Part shown: positions 9,413-19,317 of the stretch, piece by piece
How positions within the stretch are numbered: position 1 is the stretch's first letter
Layout: each line of letters opens with the position of its first letter
NCBI RefSeq assembly: GCF_013282725.1
Contig: NZ_CP054043.1
Location: forward strand, 3,968,001 to 4,032,000
DNA length: 64,000 nucleotides
Reading direction: 5' to 3'
From: Yersinia mollaretii ATCC 43969
GTDB lineage: Bacteria; Pseudomonadota; Gammaproteobacteria; Enterobacterales; Enterobacteriaceae
Program-made: the position numbers and the translations under genes
Notes under the pieces: generated by a model
The model's input: the letters and a program-made list of their open reading frames with translations, nothing else
What the model was told of the DNA's origin: nothing
The model's database searches: none

Positions 9413-9446
9413 AAAACCCGGCACTTCAGACCCGCCGGGTTTTTTA
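9413..9446. terminator. Intrinsic terminator between hspQ and yccU
   Basis: A stem AACCCGGC/GCCGGGTT with an 11-nt loop is followed by six T residues on the plus strand, and the minus strand also ends in a TTTT run. It probably terminates both convergent genes. Confidence 0.85.
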
Positions 9447-9473
9447 TTGCCGAGATTTGCCCTCATGAGGGCG

Positions 9474-9896
9474 CTAAAATGACTCTTTTTCTAATCCCAG
9501 CCGGGGTATCTCAATTTTCGGGCAGCGATCCATCACAACCTTTAGTCCTGCATCAGCCGCCAATGTTGCCGCCAACTCATTAATCACACCGATTTGCAGC
9601 CATAGCACTTTAGCGCCAATAGCAATGGCATCCTGTGCAACGCCATACGCCGCCTCTGTGTTACGAAAGACATCCACCATATCAATCGAATGGGGAATAT
9701 CTGCCAGTTCAGCATATGCCTGCTGTCCGAGTAACGTTTTCCCAGCCAGTTTCGGGCTGACAGGCGTGACCTGATAGCCCTGTTGCAACAGATAAGCCAT
9801 AACACCATAGCTGGGACGCGATGGTTTATCACTTGCACCGACTAGCGCAATGGTTTTTACCTGCTGGAGAATGTCTGTAATCTCTCTATCGTGCAT
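9474..9896 (-). CDS. yccU: CoA-binding domain protein YccU
   Basis: 140 aa, one CoA_binding (Rossmann-like) domain over nearly the whole length, with the family motifs I-A-L-V-G-A-S (residues 17-23), R-P-S-Y near 28, and the C-terminal D-R-C-P motif near residue 127. The fold matches the N-terminal domain of succinyl-CoA synthetase alpha subunits, but the protein has no known reaction. It is convergent with hspQ across a shared terminator and divergent from yccT. The function is unknown; identity as the YccU orthologue is secure. Confidence 0.92.
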   Translation of the reverse strand: MHDREITDILQQVKTIALVGASDKPSRPSYGVMAYLLQQGYQVTPVSPKLAGKTLLGQQAYAELADIPHSIDMVDVFRNTEAAYGVAQDAIAIGAKVLWLQIGVINELAATLAADAGLKVVMDRCPKIEIPRLGLEKESF

Positions 9897-10212
9897 TTTT
9901 CAGTTCCTCTGATGCGCTAAAAGAATGTTTCTGTCCATTTGCATTTGGGTGGAATGACAAATATTAGGCGACGACTAAGTGTATATCATGCTGAAAATCG
10001 AGGATAAACGCAGTCTAATTGATTTCGTTTAATTGATATCGCACTAATAACTGTTAGATTGTCTCTTTTATCTTTAGAATTCATTAGGATAATAGTGAGA
10101 TATTTATACTGAATATTTCAGAAAGTAAATAAATGTGGGCGCACGGAAAGACTTTGACACATAATCTAGCGTGTCTGACAATGTAAGTGGATATCATCTT
10201 CAGGAGCAATAC
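9897..10212. other. Divergent promoter region of yccU and yccT
   Basis: 316 bp, AT-rich in the middle (about 10000-10140). It must hold the promoters of both flanking genes, but I could not assign unambiguous boxes. No repeat or small gene was recognised. Confidence 0.4.
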
Positions 10213-10896
10213 ATGAAATTTGGTCTGGTGGTCGCAGGGATTTTGGCCGTTTGCTGTAGTGCTTCAGCGCTAGCCACGACCTTAAAACTTGCACCGGAAA
10301 TTGACCTGTTGGTGGTCGATGGGAAGAATATGTCGGGTTCTTTGCTAAAGGGAGCCGACAGTTTAGAGTTAAACAGCGGCCAGCATCAAATCCTGTTCAA
10401 AGTGGCAAAGCCGCTCCCGGCAGATCCAAACGTATTGTATGCATCGCCGCCGCTGGTGGTGGTGTTTAATACCCGCAACACTCGCTCAGTCGCGATCAAA
10501 TTGCCGGTTATTGATACTGAACGAGATGGAAATAAGTTCTCTAAAAATCCTACATTCCAGCTTATTGGCGATGATGGACACCCGTTGTCCGTGCGCCACG
10601 ATGTGCTGCATCAAGAGAACCTTAACAAGGCGGCAACACTTGAAACCGCAATGGCTATCTATAACGTCGGAAAATACACTGCCTCCGTTCCCTCATTTGC
10701 CACAATACCACCTTCAACAGTGAGTGCCGTACCTGGCACCACCATTGCGGTTGCAGGGACGAATACAACACAAAAAACTACCCGCCTGCAAGGTGAGAAT
10801 ATCGCCGAGCAGATGCTTCAATATTGGTTTCTGCAAGCTGATGCCGAAACGCAACAGCGCTTTCTGATATGGGCGAAAAAGTCATCCATTAAGTAG
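10213..10896 (+). CDS. csgI: DUF2057 periplasmic protein YccT (CsgI, curli inhibitor family)
   Basis: 227 aa from the ATG at 10213, which opens directly on a signal peptide (M-K-F-G-L followed by a hydrophobic core and A-L-A cleavage at about residue 21). An in-frame start 42 bp earlier would place 14 polar residues before the signal and is unlikely; a GGAG sequence precedes 10213. The body is a DUF2057 domain. In E. coli and Salmonella, YccT was renamed CsgI because it inhibits curli assembly in the periplasm. Whether this strain makes curli cannot be seen here. The C-terminal third is poor in family motifs. Confidence 0.85.
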   Translation: MKFGLVVAGILAVCCSASALATTLKLAPEIDLLVVDGKNMSGSLLKGADSLELNSGQHQILFKVAKPLPADPNVLYASPPLVVVFNTRNTRSVAIKLPVIDTERDGNKFSKNPTFQLIGDDGHPLSVRHDVLHQENLNKAATLETAMAIYNVGKYTASVPSFATIPPSTVSAVPGTTIAVAGTNTTQKTTRLQGENIAEQMLQYWFLQADAETQQRFLIWAKKSSIK

Positions 10897-11031
10897 CGCG
10901 GTCAATTTAGGCTATTCTTAAACATCGGGTTATGCTTGTTTCTTCGCATTTCTTTGCGTTAACACTATGCACAAAATATCCATTTCAGTAATCTGTCAGC
11001 AAACCGCTGGCTCTTATTGAAGGATGTTTTG

Positions 11032-11490
11032 ATGGAACTCACCACCCGCACGATTGCGGCACGTAAGCATATTGCCCTCGTATCCCATGACCACTGCAAA
11101 AAGTCCCTACTTGAATGGGTCATGGAAAATAGAGATCTTTTGGCACAGCACGAGCTTTATGCCACCGGCACCACCGGTAATCTAGTACAAAACGCGACGG
11201 GGATTGACGTCCACTGTTTGCTCAGTGGCCCAATGGGGGGAGATCAGGAAGTGGGCGCACTGATATCTGAGAAAAAAATTGATATTTTAATTTTCTTCTG
11301 GGATCCACTCAATGCTGTTCCTCATGATCCAGATGTAAAAGCCCTGCTGCGACTGGCGACGGTTTGGAATATTCCCGTGGCCACTAACCGCTCAACCGCA
11401 GACTTCTTAATTGGCTCCGCTTTGTTCAGCGGCGAAGTGACCATCGCTATCCCTGATTATGATCACTATTTGAAGCAACGCCTGAAATAG
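11032..11490 (+). CDS. mgsA: Methylglyoxal synthase
   Basis: 152 aa, equal to E. coli MgsA, from the ATG at 11032 with GAAGGA upstream. It converts dihydroxyacetone phosphate to methylglyoxal and phosphate, the methylglyoxal bypass of glycolysis. The active-site segments are present: H-D-H-C-K near residue 20, T-G-T-T-G-N-L (residues 45-51), S-G-P-M-G-G-D with catalytic Asp71, and F-F-W-D-P-L with H-D-P-D (His98, Asp101). It is convergent with helD, as in E. coli. Confidence 0.97.
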   Translation: MELTTRTIAARKHIALVSHDHCKKSLLEWVMENRDLLAQHELYATGTTGNLVQNATGIDVHCLLSGPMGGDQEVGALISEKKIDILIFFWDPLNAVPHDPDVKALLRLATVWNIPVATNRSTADFLIGSALFSGEVTIAIPDYDHYLKQRLK

Positions 11491-11494
11491 TCAT

Positions 11495-11523
11495 TAAGCC
11501 CGGTGATCCTCCCACCGGGCTTA
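11495..11523. terminator. Bidirectional hairpin between mgsA and helD
   Basis: An 11-bp perfect stem, TAAGCCCGGTG paired with CACCGGGCTTA, with a 7-nt loop. It sits between the stop codons of two convergent genes. The T-tracts are short, so it may work as a paired bidirectional terminator. Confidence 0.75.
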
Positions 11524-11530
11524 AATCTCG

Positions 11531-13585
11531 CTAGGGTTTGCGCTGAACCGGGACTCCCAACTCGCTCAGTTGGTGAACAAAAACAGAGGGTTTGGCAGTA
11601 TCTTGCAGTAACCATACTTGATGTTTTGCTCGGGTCATCGCGACATAAAGCAAGCGCCGCTCTTCCGCATCAGGGAAATCTTCCGGTGCTGGTAGCAGCA
11701 CATCTTCCAAAATTGACTCCCGTGCCACGGCAGGAAAACCATCACTCCCCTCATGCAAACCCGCAATAATCACATAATCTGCCTGCTGCCCTTTACTGGC
11801 ATGAATCGTCATAAAATCAATGGTCAGCTTTGGCCACCGCGTTGCGGCCTTTTGCAAAATATCGGGACGCAGGTGATGATAACGCGCCAGAATCAGGATG
11901 CGCTCGTCACCCTTAACAAAGCTACTTAGCTTATCCAGCAGTGCTTCGAGCTGCTCGTTAGGCAAAATCATCACCGACTTTTTATTGCCTTTACTTAAGC
12001 TGTTTAGCGGTTTTTTCAATTGATAGGGGTTTTGCTGAATAAATTGGTTAGCAATCTCACCAATGCGATCATTAAAACGATAGGTGGTATCCAATGCGCA
12101 TTCAGCCCCTTGACCAAAGTTCTGGCTAAACGCCGTCGTGAGGGAGAGTTCCGCGCCACTGAAGCGGTAAATCGCCTGCCAATCATCACCGACAGCAAAC
12201 AGGCAGGTCTGCTTATTTTGCTTACGTAGCGCGCTCAGTAGCATCGCCCGTTGCGGCGAGATATCCTGAAATTCATCGACTAAAATGTGTTTCCACGGGC
12301 TGACAAACCGCCCTTTCTCCAGCAAATTTACTGCCTGATGAATCAGCCCAGCAAAATCGACGGCCCCCTCCTCTTTCAGCGCTGTTTTCCATGCTTTTAG
12401 CAAGGGTGCCATTAGCCGTATACGTTTCTGGAAGAGATCGCGTACTTCTTCATCAGCCTGCTCAATCATTTCGGCCTGACTACCGCCATGCATACGCATC
12501 AACCCTAGCCAGCGCTCAAGTCGCCCTGCCAGCCGTGCCACAAGACGTTTATCCTGCCAAAAATCACCGTCATCGACTTCCCATTCCAATTCATCGGTTA
12601 GCCACTCACGCCACCCTTTAGCCTGCGTTTTTTTCTCGCTGCACTGCTGTTGCCAATGCTGAATCAGCAACGCCCTTCTGGCTTTACTGTCAGATTCCAG
12701 TTTACTGATCACGGGAGTCTTGCGGCTGCCTTGCTGGATAATCTGCAATGCGATCGCATGGAAGGTTTTGGCCTGAATATCATCCACCGCCAACCGCTGC
12801 TTGATGCGGCTATTCATTTCATCAGCCGCCTGACGGCCAAACGCCAACAGTAAAATCTGCTCGGGAAGTGCTTCATTACGGCGTAATAACCACCCCGCAC
12901 GAGCCACCAGCACCGACGTTTTACCACTACCAGCGCCAGCCAGTACCAGCACCGAATCTTCACCGTTGACCACCGCACGACTCTGCGATTCATTCAGTGG
13001 TGAGCTTTCAACATTTTGGAAGAAATCTTGATGCTCCTTCAGCATACGGTGGGTCCATTGCTGATTACGGCGCTCGACACTGCGACTCCCCTGCTGCAGC
13101 CACCCCAAACAAAGCTCATAATCTGCACGGCAAGACTCGAACTCGACTAACCGCTGTACGGGCATGGGTAATGCTGCGAAAGCCTCACGGATGGCGTCTT
13201 GCACCTGACCGAGCTCGCTGTGTTTAAACCATTTATCCTGCTGCTCAATCCGCTTAATTGATTCGACTTGTTTATGTAAAACCTCAACACAAACCAAGCT
13301 CATCTCCTCACTCCATTGCTGCCAAATACCCAGTAAGTGATGATAAAAACGTTGGGTCTCTTGCCATTCAGTGCCATGCAACCGCACAACCTGCTGATTT
13401 GGCAATTCAAATTCCATCTCACCCCAAACAATGCCGCGCTTACACTGGATGTTAACCAACTGATTAAAGGGGATCAGGTATTGATGTTTATCACCGCATA
13501 CTTCAATGCCCGCATTTAACAAGCGAACCCGGTTATAGGGGTGTTGAGCCAGATGCTTGCCAAAAGATGTCGCTTTAAGTTCCAT
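11531..13585 (-). CDS. helD: DNA helicase IV (UvrD/Rep superfamily 1)
   Basis: 684 aa, matching E. coli HelD. An N-terminal domain of about 190 residues precedes the SF1 motor. Walker A is A-G-A-G-S-G-K-T at about residue 217, motif II is V-D-E-F-Q-D at about 430, motif III is G-D-D-W-Q-A-I-Y-R-F, and the C-terminal motifs include T-I-H-A-S-K-G-Q and the final Y-V-A-M-T-R-A. It is a 3'-5' helicase with a minor role in recombination. The gene is monocistronic. Confidence 0.96.
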   Translation of the reverse strand: MELKATSFGKHLAQHPYNRVRLLNAGIEVCGDKHQYLIPFNQLVNIQCKRGIVWGEMEFELPNQQVVRLHGTEWQETQRFYHHLLGIWQQWSEEMSLVCVEVLHKQVESIKRIEQQDKWFKHSELGQVQDAIREAFAALPMPVQRLVEFESCRADYELCLGWLQQGSRSVERRNQQWTHRMLKEHQDFFQNVESSPLNESQSRAVVNGEDSVLVLAGAGSGKTSVLVARAGWLLRRNEALPEQILLLAFGRQAADEMNSRIKQRLAVDDIQAKTFHAIALQIIQQGSRKTPVISKLESDSKARRALLIQHWQQQCSEKKTQAKGWREWLTDELEWEVDDGDFWQDKRLVARLAGRLERWLGLMRMHGGSQAEMIEQADEEVRDLFQKRIRLMAPLLKAWKTALKEEGAVDFAGLIHQAVNLLEKGRFVSPWKHILVDEFQDISPQRAMLLSALRKQNKQTCLFAVGDDWQAIYRFSGAELSLTTAFSQNFGQGAECALDTTYRFNDRIGEIANQFIQQNPYQLKKPLNSLSKGNKKSVMILPNEQLEALLDKLSSFVKGDERILILARYHHLRPDILQKAATRWPKLTIDFMTIHASKGQQADYVIIAGLHEGSDGFPAVARESILEDVLLPAPEDFPDAEERRLLYVAMTRAKHQVWLLQDTAKPSVFVHQLSELGVPVQRKP

Positions 13586-13776
13586 ATCTGCGCGCCATAA
13601 CTCGTATTAAGTGAATTGAAATAACATAATGGAGTGTAAATAAAATAATTGAGTTTAAACAACAGGTATCCGATAGTTGAAGAAGGAAACTCACCCGTGC
13701 TATCCCTATACCATGGTTAGTCGGTGTTATCACTCATCCGCATTGCGGTTTTTATATTCAGTTAGGCTTAATCACT

Positions 13777-14229
13777 ATGCGTACTGTATTGAACGTTCTT
13801 AATTTTGTTTTAGGTGGTTTCTTCACCACCCTGGGCTGGCTATTAGCCACAGTCGTCAGCGTCATCCTGATTTTTACCTTACCATTAACCCGCTCTTGCT
13901 GGGAAATTACCAAGTTATCATTTCTCCCTTATGGTAATGAGGCGATCCATGTCAATGAATTATACCCAGAAAAAAGTAATGCTCTGCTAACAGCTGGCGG
14001 TTCTTTATTGAATATTGTCTGGTTTGTTTTATTTGGCTGGTGGCTCTGCTTATCCCATATCGTTACTGGTATTGTGCAGTGTATAACCATCATCGGGATT
14101 CCGGTGGGGATTGCCAATTTTAAGATTGCTGCTATCGCACTATGGCCCGTGGGTCGCCGTGTCGTTTCAGTCGAAATGGCGCAGCAGGCAAGAATAGCCA
14201 ATGCCCAACGCCAGTATCAGCAACGCTGA
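13777..14229 (+). CDS. yccF: Inner-membrane protein YccF (DUF307)
   Basis: 150 aa with four hydrophobic segments (about residues 10-38, 70-90, 92-112, 115-125) and the family signature L-P-L-T-R-S-C-W-E-I-T-K (32-43). The G-I-P-V-G-I-A-N-F-K-I-A repeat near 108 and the tail R-R-V-V-S-V-E are also conserved. It is an integral inner-membrane protein of unknown function. It lies 22 bp before yccS and is probably co-transcribed with it, as in E. coli. Confidence 0.93.
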   Translation: MRTVLNVLNFVLGGFFTTLGWLLATVVSVILIFTLPLTRSCWEITKLSFLPYGNEAIHVNELYPEKSNALLTAGGSLLNIVWFVLFGWWLCLSHIVTGIVQCITIIGIPVGIANFKIAAIALWPVGRRVVSVEMAQQARIANAQRQYQQR

Positions 14230-14251
14230 ATTTCAGTTTTAGAGGTTTTTT

Positions 14252-16387
14252 GTGCTCACTTTCGTCACTGCTTTACGCCGTTATGTCTACAATAGTAGCC
14301 TGCTTTATTATGTCCGTATCTTTATCGCGTTGGCGGGAGTAACAGCGGTTCCATGGTGGATTGAACAACCTAAACTGACCATTCCCCTGACACTCGGTGT
14401 CGTGGCCGCAGCACTGACTGATCTGGATGACCGCCTGGCCGGGCGGTTACGTAACCTATTCATTACGCTGATCTGTTTTTTTATCGCATCAGCTTCCATT
14501 GAGCTTTTATTTCCTTATCCCTGGTTGTTTGCCCTTGGCCTGACCTTCTCAACCTGCGGTTTCATTCTGCTGGGTGCCTTAGGCCAACGCTATGCGACCA
14601 TTGCCTTTGGCGCGCTGTTAATCGCTGTCTACACCATGCTCGGCACCTCGATGTACCATATTTGGTATCAGCAGCCACTGCTACTGATTCTGGGGGCCGT
14701 TTGGTACAACATCTTAACCTTATGCGGGCATCTCATTTTTCCTATCCGCCCCTTACAGGATAACTTGGCCCGCTGTTATCAGCAGCTTGCTCACTATTTA
14801 GAAGCCAAAGCCAATCTATTTGACCCCGATATTGAGCCTGATGTCGATCAGCCCATTATTGATGTCGCAATGGCGAACGGCACTTTAGTCGCCACCTTGA
14901 ATCAAGCCAGAGCCTCACTGGTAACGCGGTTAAAAGGTGACCGGGGCCAGCGCGGGACTCGGCGAACGCTGCACTACTATTTTGTCGCGCAAGATATTCA
15001 TGAGCGAGCCAGCTCGTCACATGTCCAATATCAAGCGCTGCGGGAGAAATTTCGCTACAGCGATGTCCTCTTCCGTTTTCAGCGCTTATTGAGCATGCAA
15101 GCCAGAGCCTGTATGCAACTCTCACAATCCATCTTGATGAGACAAAAGTATCAGCATAATCCCCGTTTTGAACGCGCCTTTACTTTTTTAGATGCGGCAC
15201 TGGCCAGAGAGCTGGCTCAAAACGAGAATGTGCAACAAGTTAAAGCGCTCTCCCATCTGTTAAAAAACTTGCGGGCGATTGATGCGCAACTGGCGGGGAT
15301 TGAATCAGAGCAGGTTCTAGCCGAGAACCCACAGCCGGAAAGCCGTTTGTCTGATGATCGTATAACTGGCTGGAGTGATATCAAGCTGCGTATCAGCCGC
15401 CATTTGACCCCAAAATCAGCACTGTTTCGTCATGCAGTCCGCATGTCCGTCGTGCTTTGCGTCGGCTATGCATTTATTCAGTTGACTGGTATGCGCCACG
15501 GTTATTGGATCTTGCTAACAAGCCTTTTTGTTTGTCAGCCCAACTATAATGCGACTCGCCGCCGACTCGCACTGCGCATCATCGGCACTTTAGCCGGTAT
15601 ACTTATCGGCTTACCTATTCTCTATTTTGTACCGTCAATTGAGGGGCAGTTAATCCTGATTGTGATTACTGGGGTGCTCTTTTTTGCCTTCCGCAATGTT
15701 CAATATGCGCATGCCACAATGTTTATTACCTTGCTGGTTTTGTTATGTTTTAACCTATTAGGCGAAGGGTTTGAGGTGGCAGCACCACGGGTCTTCGACA
15801 CTTTATTGGGGTGCGCCATTGCCTGGGTCGCCGTGAGCTTTATCTGGCCTGACTGGAAATTCCGCCAACTGCCTGCGGTGGTCCACAAAACACTGAATGC
15901 GAACTGCCGTTATTTGGATGCCATTCTGGTGCAATACTATCAAGGCAAAGATAACAGCCTGCCCTACCGCATAGCGCGCCGCGATGCGCATAATTGTGAT
16001 GCCGAGTTAGCCTCCGTCATTTCAAATATGTCAGCAGAACCCAACAACAATAAAGAAACCCAGGAGGCGGCATTCCGTTTGCTCTGCCTGAACCACACTA
16101 TGCTCAGTTATATCTCCGCGTTAGGTGCTCACCGCGAGAAACTGACCAATACCGCCACACTGAATTTGCTCAACGATGCCATTTGTTATGTCGAAGGCAC
16201 TCTTGAGCAAGAACAACCCGACAGTTTGAAAATGACACAGGTACTCATTGGCTTATCTACCCGACTGCAAGGGTGCAATCCTGAGCCGGAGAGTAAAGAC
16301 CAATTGGTTTTACAGCAGATTGGCTTATTGCTTGAACTACTGCCTGAACTCAGTGAACTGAATAAACGTATCAGTCAGACAAGCTAA
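14252..16387 (+). CDS. yccS: Inner-membrane protein YccS (FUSC family)
   Basis: 711 aa with the duplicated FUSC layout: an N-terminal block of six transmembrane helices (about residues 20-165), a long cytoplasmic helical region, a second block of membrane helices (about 395-525), and a second soluble region. FUSC proteins resemble the AaeB aromatic-acid efflux component and the YccS/YhfK family, but no substrate is known for YccS. The preceding yccF is likely in the same transcript. The gene ends convergently with tfoX over 31 bp. Confidence 0.93.
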   Translation: MLTFVTALRRYVYNSSLLYYVRIFIALAGVTAVPWWIEQPKLTIPLTLGVVAAALTDLDDRLAGRLRNLFITLICFFIASASIELLFPYPWLFALGLTFSTCGFILLGALGQRYATIAFGALLIAVYTMLGTSMYHIWYQQPLLLILGAVWYNILTLCGHLIFPIRPLQDNLARCYQQLAHYLEAKANLFDPDIEPDVDQPIIDVAMANGTLVATLNQARASLVTRLKGDRGQRGTRRTLHYYFVAQDIHERASSSHVQYQALREKFRYSDVLFRFQRLLSMQARACMQLSQSILMRQKYQHNPRFERAFTFLDAALARELAQNENVQQVKALSHLLKNLRAIDAQLAGIESEQVLAENPQPESRLSDDRITGWSDIKLRISRHLTPKSALFRHAVRMSVVLCVGYAFIQLTGMRHGYWILLTSLFVCQPNYNATRRRLALRIIGTLAGILIGLPILYFVPSIEGQLILIVITGVLFFAFRNVQYAHATMFITLLVLLCFNLLGEGFEVAAPRVFDTLLGCAIAWVAVSFIWPDWKFRQLPAVVHKTLNANCRYLDAILVQYYQGKDNSLPYRIARRDAHNCDAELASVISNMSAEPNNNKETQEAAFRLLCLNHTMLSYISALGAHREKLTNTATLNLLNDAICYVEGTLEQEQPDSLKMTQVLIGLSTRLQGCNPEPESKDQLVLQQIGLLLELLPELSELNKRISQTS

Positions 16388-16390
16388 TTG

Positions 16391-16420
16391 AACCACGGGC
16401 TATTCCGATGGCCCATGGTT
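16391..16420. terminator. Hairpin between yccS and tfoX
   Basis: AACCACGGGC pairs with GCCCATGGTT (one mismatch) across a 10-nt loop between the convergent stop codons. No strong T-tract follows, so terminator activity is only likely. Confidence 0.45.
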
Positions 16421-17042
16421 AGGCTGGTTCATACGCGGCACTGATGTGTGTCTCAAACCATTCAATAAGATCAATACGTATCATTAAGGGCAAGGCGGCA
16501 TAATGATATCCACTGATAGCGCCCGCCAGTGACAACAAAACATTTATCCCCAGCGAGTGCCGTAAAGCACGCAACTTTAAGTAGCAGCGTTTAGCGCCCT
16601 CAAGCCTCAACTCGGCCGCACTCTTAATACCGGCTTTCCATAATAACCGCTCAAGGCTGGCGCTAAGATTGGGTAAATCCTTCAGTCGAACTGTCGGGCC
16701 TTTTTTGCTTAAAACCTCAGTTTTAGCCCCTTGATAAGCCTGTTGTGCAAAATGACGCAGCGTGCGTTCATCCCCCCACAGAAAAGCATCTACCCAATAG
16801 TAGCGCAGCAAAACCGGCACCCCACGTTTGGCATAAACAAAGTTCGTCATCCCTCTCGCACGAAATACCCCCTCGACCTGATCATTAGCGCGTAGATACA
16901 GTTCCCCCTCAGAAACCACTGCAAACATAATCCCATTAGCCAACAGGCCATAGCCGCCAAATTGTGAGCGAACTGTGATCTGGCCTAAAAAATCAAAACA
17001 ACCCCGTGCCTGCATGATTTTATTTTCTGATGCGTTTTCCAT
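16419..17042 (-). CDS. tfoX: TfoX/Sxy competence regulator homologue
   Basis: 207 aa with both domains of the family: the TfoX N-terminal domain (about residues 15-105, with R-S-x-F-G-G-Y-G and E-L-Y-L-R-A) and the C-terminal helical domain (about 120-205, with L-K-D-L-P-N-L-S and G-A-K-x-C-Y-L-x-L-R-A). In Haemophilus and E. coli, Sxy works with CRP at CRP-S promoters to switch on DNA-uptake genes. The gene order tfoX-sulA-ompA-matP is that of E. coli. Conservation with E. coli Sxy is moderate. Confidence 0.92.
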   Translation of the reverse strand: MENASENKIMQARGCFDFLGQITVRSQFGGYGLLANGIMFAVVSEGELYLRANDQVEGVFRARGMTNFVYAKRGVPVLLRYYWVDAFLWGDERTLRHFAQQAYQGAKTEVLSKKGPTVRLKDLPNLSASLERLLWKAGIKSAAELRLEGAKRCYLKLRALRHSLGINVLLSLAGAISGYHYAALPLMIRIDLIEWFETHISAAYEPA

Positions 17043-17233
17043 GACTACTCCTTTAGTAAAAATCCGAACTAACGTCCCTATTCAGTTGTAATAAGTGTAA
17101 GAGGAACAACTAATTAAAAAATACGCAAAATGGATCACCTAGCCAAATACAAAATGAATTTGCACCGATTTACTTCACAATTATGCGAAGCATCTTGTAA
17201 AAATTTAGTTGATCTTCGAACAAACAGTGACTA

Positions 17234-17249
17234 CTGTATATGCATACAG
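17234..17249. promoter_or_regulatory. LexA box (SOS box) of sulA
   Basis: CTGTATATGCATACAG fits the CTGT-N8-ACAG consensus exactly and forms a palindrome. It ends 22 bp before the sulA start chosen here. SulA is a classic SOS gene, so tight LexA repression is expected. Confidence 0.95.
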
Positions 17250-17271
17250 CACACTACAGGCGAGGTTCATT

Positions 17272-17778
17272 ATGCGTACTCAATCACTAAAACCTTATCA
17301 TGCTAATTATCATTCTCTTGTTACCCGCGATGCAGCACAAAGAGTTGATGCTCCAACAGATAGTGGCCTTATCAGTGAACTTGTGTACAGTGAAAACCAG
17401 CCTGCAGTAACCCAGCTATTACTTCCTTTATTACAACAGCTTGGTAAGCAATCTCGGTGGCTCTTATGGTTAGCACCGCAGCAGAAATTGAGCCGTCAAT
17501 GGTTGCAACAATCAGGTTTACCTGCACATAAGGTGGTTCAGCTAAGACAAATCAATCCATTATCGACTGTTGATGCGATGGAAAAAGCATTATTGACGGG
17601 GAATTATAGTGTCGTGCTTGGTTGGCTACCGGAGCTATCAGAAGAGGATCGTATCCGATTACGTTTAGCAGCAAAGTTAGGAAATGCTTATGGGTTTGTT
17701 ATGCACCCATTAGATGACACAAAAGTAGTTCAGGGACAGTGCGCAACGTTAAAAATTCATTCTTCTTTGTATCATTAA
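17272..17778 (+). CDS. sulA: SOS cell-division inhibitor SulA
   Basis: 168 aa from the ATG at 17272. A longer frame starting at 17209 would read through the LexA box, so the shorter start, with AGGCGAGG upstream, is correct. The conserved core includes [16 protein letters not shown]-x-P-Q-Q-K-L-S-R and [11 protein letters not shown]. The C-terminal K-I-H-S-S-L-Y-H is the tail read by Lon protease. SulA binds FtsZ and blocks Z-ring formation during DNA damage. It lies just upstream of ompA, as in other enterobacteria. Confidence 0.96.
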   Translation: MRTQSLKPYHANYHSLVTRDAAQRVDAPTDSGLISELVYSENQPAVTQLLLPLLQQLGKQSRWLLWLAPQQKLSRQWLQQSGLPAHKVVQLRQINPLSTVDAMEKALLTGNYSVVLGWLPELSEEDRIRLRLAAKLGNAYGFVMHPLDDTKVVQGQCATLKIHSSLYH

Positions 17779-17966
17779 GTGAATTTAGGATTTATCCCAT
17801 GAATTATTACAATATTTAGCGCTTCCTACTGCAGAACTGACATAAAGCGAGTCGGAATGCGGCTTGTAGCAGAAGATGTCGCATAAAAAACGCTGCTTTT
17901 TACCCCTAAATCGTTAAAGATTATGCACAAATTGGCGTTTTTTTCAGGACGATTATTACATCACAC
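17779..17966. other. sulA-ompA intergenic region
   Basis: About 190 bp between the sulA stop and the ompA promoter. It contains runs of A and T around 17884-17905 and 17936-17945 that may serve as a weak sulA terminator, but no clean hairpin was found. No gene is present. Confidence 0.35.
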
Positions 17967-17994
17967 TTGTAACTTTCTCGCCACGTTGTAGACT
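17967..17994 (+). promoter_or_regulatory. ompA promoter
   Basis: TTGTAA (17967-17972) and TAGACT (17989-17994) are separated by 16 bp and lie in a stretch nearly identical to the E. coli ompA promoter region. Initiation near 18002 would give a leader of about 135 nt, the length known for the stabilising ompA 5' leader in E. coli. Confidence 0.7.
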
Positions 17995-18136
17995 TTACAT
18001 CGCTAAGGTTGCTCTAAAATGCCAAATCATACTGGCAACGTGATTAACGGGAGCGTTAAAACCTTGACGAAGAATTTTAACCAAGGGCTTGGCTTTTTAA
18101 AGCTCATTGCCTATTTGGATGATAACGAGGCGTAAA

Positions 18137-19189
18137 ATGAAAAAGACAGCTATCGCATTAGCAGTGGCACTGGCAGGTTTCGCTACAGTAGCGCAAGCCG
18201 CACCGAAAGATAACACCTGGTACACCGGTGGTAAACTGGGCTGGTCCCAGTTCCAAGATACGGGCTCCATCATTAATAATGACGGCCCAACTCATAAAGA
18301 CCAAATTGGTGCTGGTGCGTTCTTGGGTTACCAAGCAAACCAATATCTGGGCTTTGAAATGGGATACGACTGGCTTGGCCGTATGCCTTACAAAGGCGAC
18401 ACCAACAACGGTGCTTTCAAAGCGCAAGGCGTTCAGTTGGCCGCTAAACTGAGCTACCCTGTAGCACAGGACTTAGACGTTTACACTCGTCTGGGTGGTA
18501 TGGTTTGGCGTGCAGATACTGACGGCTCTATTGATGGCCAACGTTACAGCGCACACGACACTGGTGTTTCTCCATTGGTAGCTCTGGGTGCTGAATACGC
18601 TTGGACCAAAAACTGGGCAACCCGTATGGAATACCAGTGGGTTAGCAACATCGGTGATAAAGCTACCGTTGGCGCTCGTCCAGACAACGGCATGCTGAGC
18701 GTAGGTGTTTCTTACCGTTTCGGTCAGGATGATGTTGTAGCACCAATTGCTCCAGCTCCAGCTCCAGCTCCAGTTGTTGACACTAAGCGTTTCACACTGA
18801 AATCTGACGTGCTGTTCGCTTTCAACAAGTCAACTCTGAAACCAGAAGGCCAGCAAGCTCTGGACCAACTGTATTCTCAGCTGAGCTCTATCGATCCTAA
18901 AGACGGTTCTGTAGTGGTTCTGGGCTTTGCTGACCGTATCGGTCAACCAGCGCCTAACTTAGCTCTGTCTCAGCGTCGTGCTGACAGCGTGCGTGATTAC
19001 CTGGTTTCTAAAGGTATCCCTGCTGACAAAATCACCGCTCGCGGTGAAGGTCAAGCGAACCCAGTTACAGGCAACACCTGTGACAACGTGAAACCACGTG
19101 CTGCTCTGATCGAGTGCTTGGCACCAGATCGTCGCGTAGAGATCGAAGTTAAAGGCTACAAAGAAGTTGTAACTCAGCCACAGGCTTAA
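18137..19189 (+). CDS. ompA: Outer-membrane protein OmpA
   Basis: 350 aa from the ATG at 18137, preceded by the conserved leader end with ACGAGG. The signal peptide is residues 1-21 (cleavage after A-Q-A). An 8-stranded beta-barrel (about 22-195) is followed by an Ala-Pro hinge (A-P-A-P-A-P-A-P) and a periplasmic OmpA domain (about 222-340) that binds peptidoglycan. The domain has the N-x-x-L-S-x-x-R-A signature and the disulphide cysteines near T-C-D-N and E-C-L. It links outer membrane and wall. An in-frame start at 18107 would spoil the signal peptide and is rejected. The 5' leader is long and conserved, fitting mRNA-stability and sRNA control known in E. coli. Confidence 0.98.
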   Translation: MKKTAIALAVALAGFATVAQAAPKDNTWYTGGKLGWSQFQDTGSIINNDGPTHKDQIGAGAFLGYQANQYLGFEMGYDWLGRMPYKGDTNNGAFKAQGVQLAAKLSYPVAQDLDVYTRLGGMVWRADTDGSIDGQRYSAHDTGVSPLVALGAEYAWTKNWATRMEYQWVSNIGDKATVGARPDNGMLSVGVSYRFGQDDVVAPIAPAPAPAPVVDTKRFTLKSDVLFAFNKSTLKPEGQQALDQLYSQLSSIDPKDGSVVVLGFADRIGQPAPNLALSQRRADSVRDYLVSKGIPADKITARGEGQANPVTGNTCDNVKPRAALIECLAPDRRVEIEVKGYKEVVTQPQA

Positions 19190-19204
19190 GTTTACTACTT
19201 TCGT

Positions 19205-19232
19205 AAAAACCCCGCATTGCGGGGTTTTTTTT
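19205..19232 (+). terminator. ompA intrinsic terminator
   Basis: CCCCGC and GCGGGG form a stem with an ATT loop, preceded by five A and followed by eight T residues. It lies 16 bp after the ompA stop. Confidence 0.95.
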
Positions 19233-19317
19233 CGTCGCATGATTAAGCAAGGTTGAGTCACAGTCTGTTTTCTTAGGGTAATTCCGTCATCATCTAAGAT
19301 GATTGATACCCAACAGA

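Noticed and set aside
17209..17271. Upstream extension of sulA
   Set aside because: It would translate through the LexA box, which must lie in the promoter; the ATG at 17272 has a ribosome binding site and fits the family length.
18721..18780. Ala-Pro repeat in ompA as a possible tandem-repeat locus
   Set aside because: It is the normal hinge between barrel and periplasmic domain of OmpA proteins.
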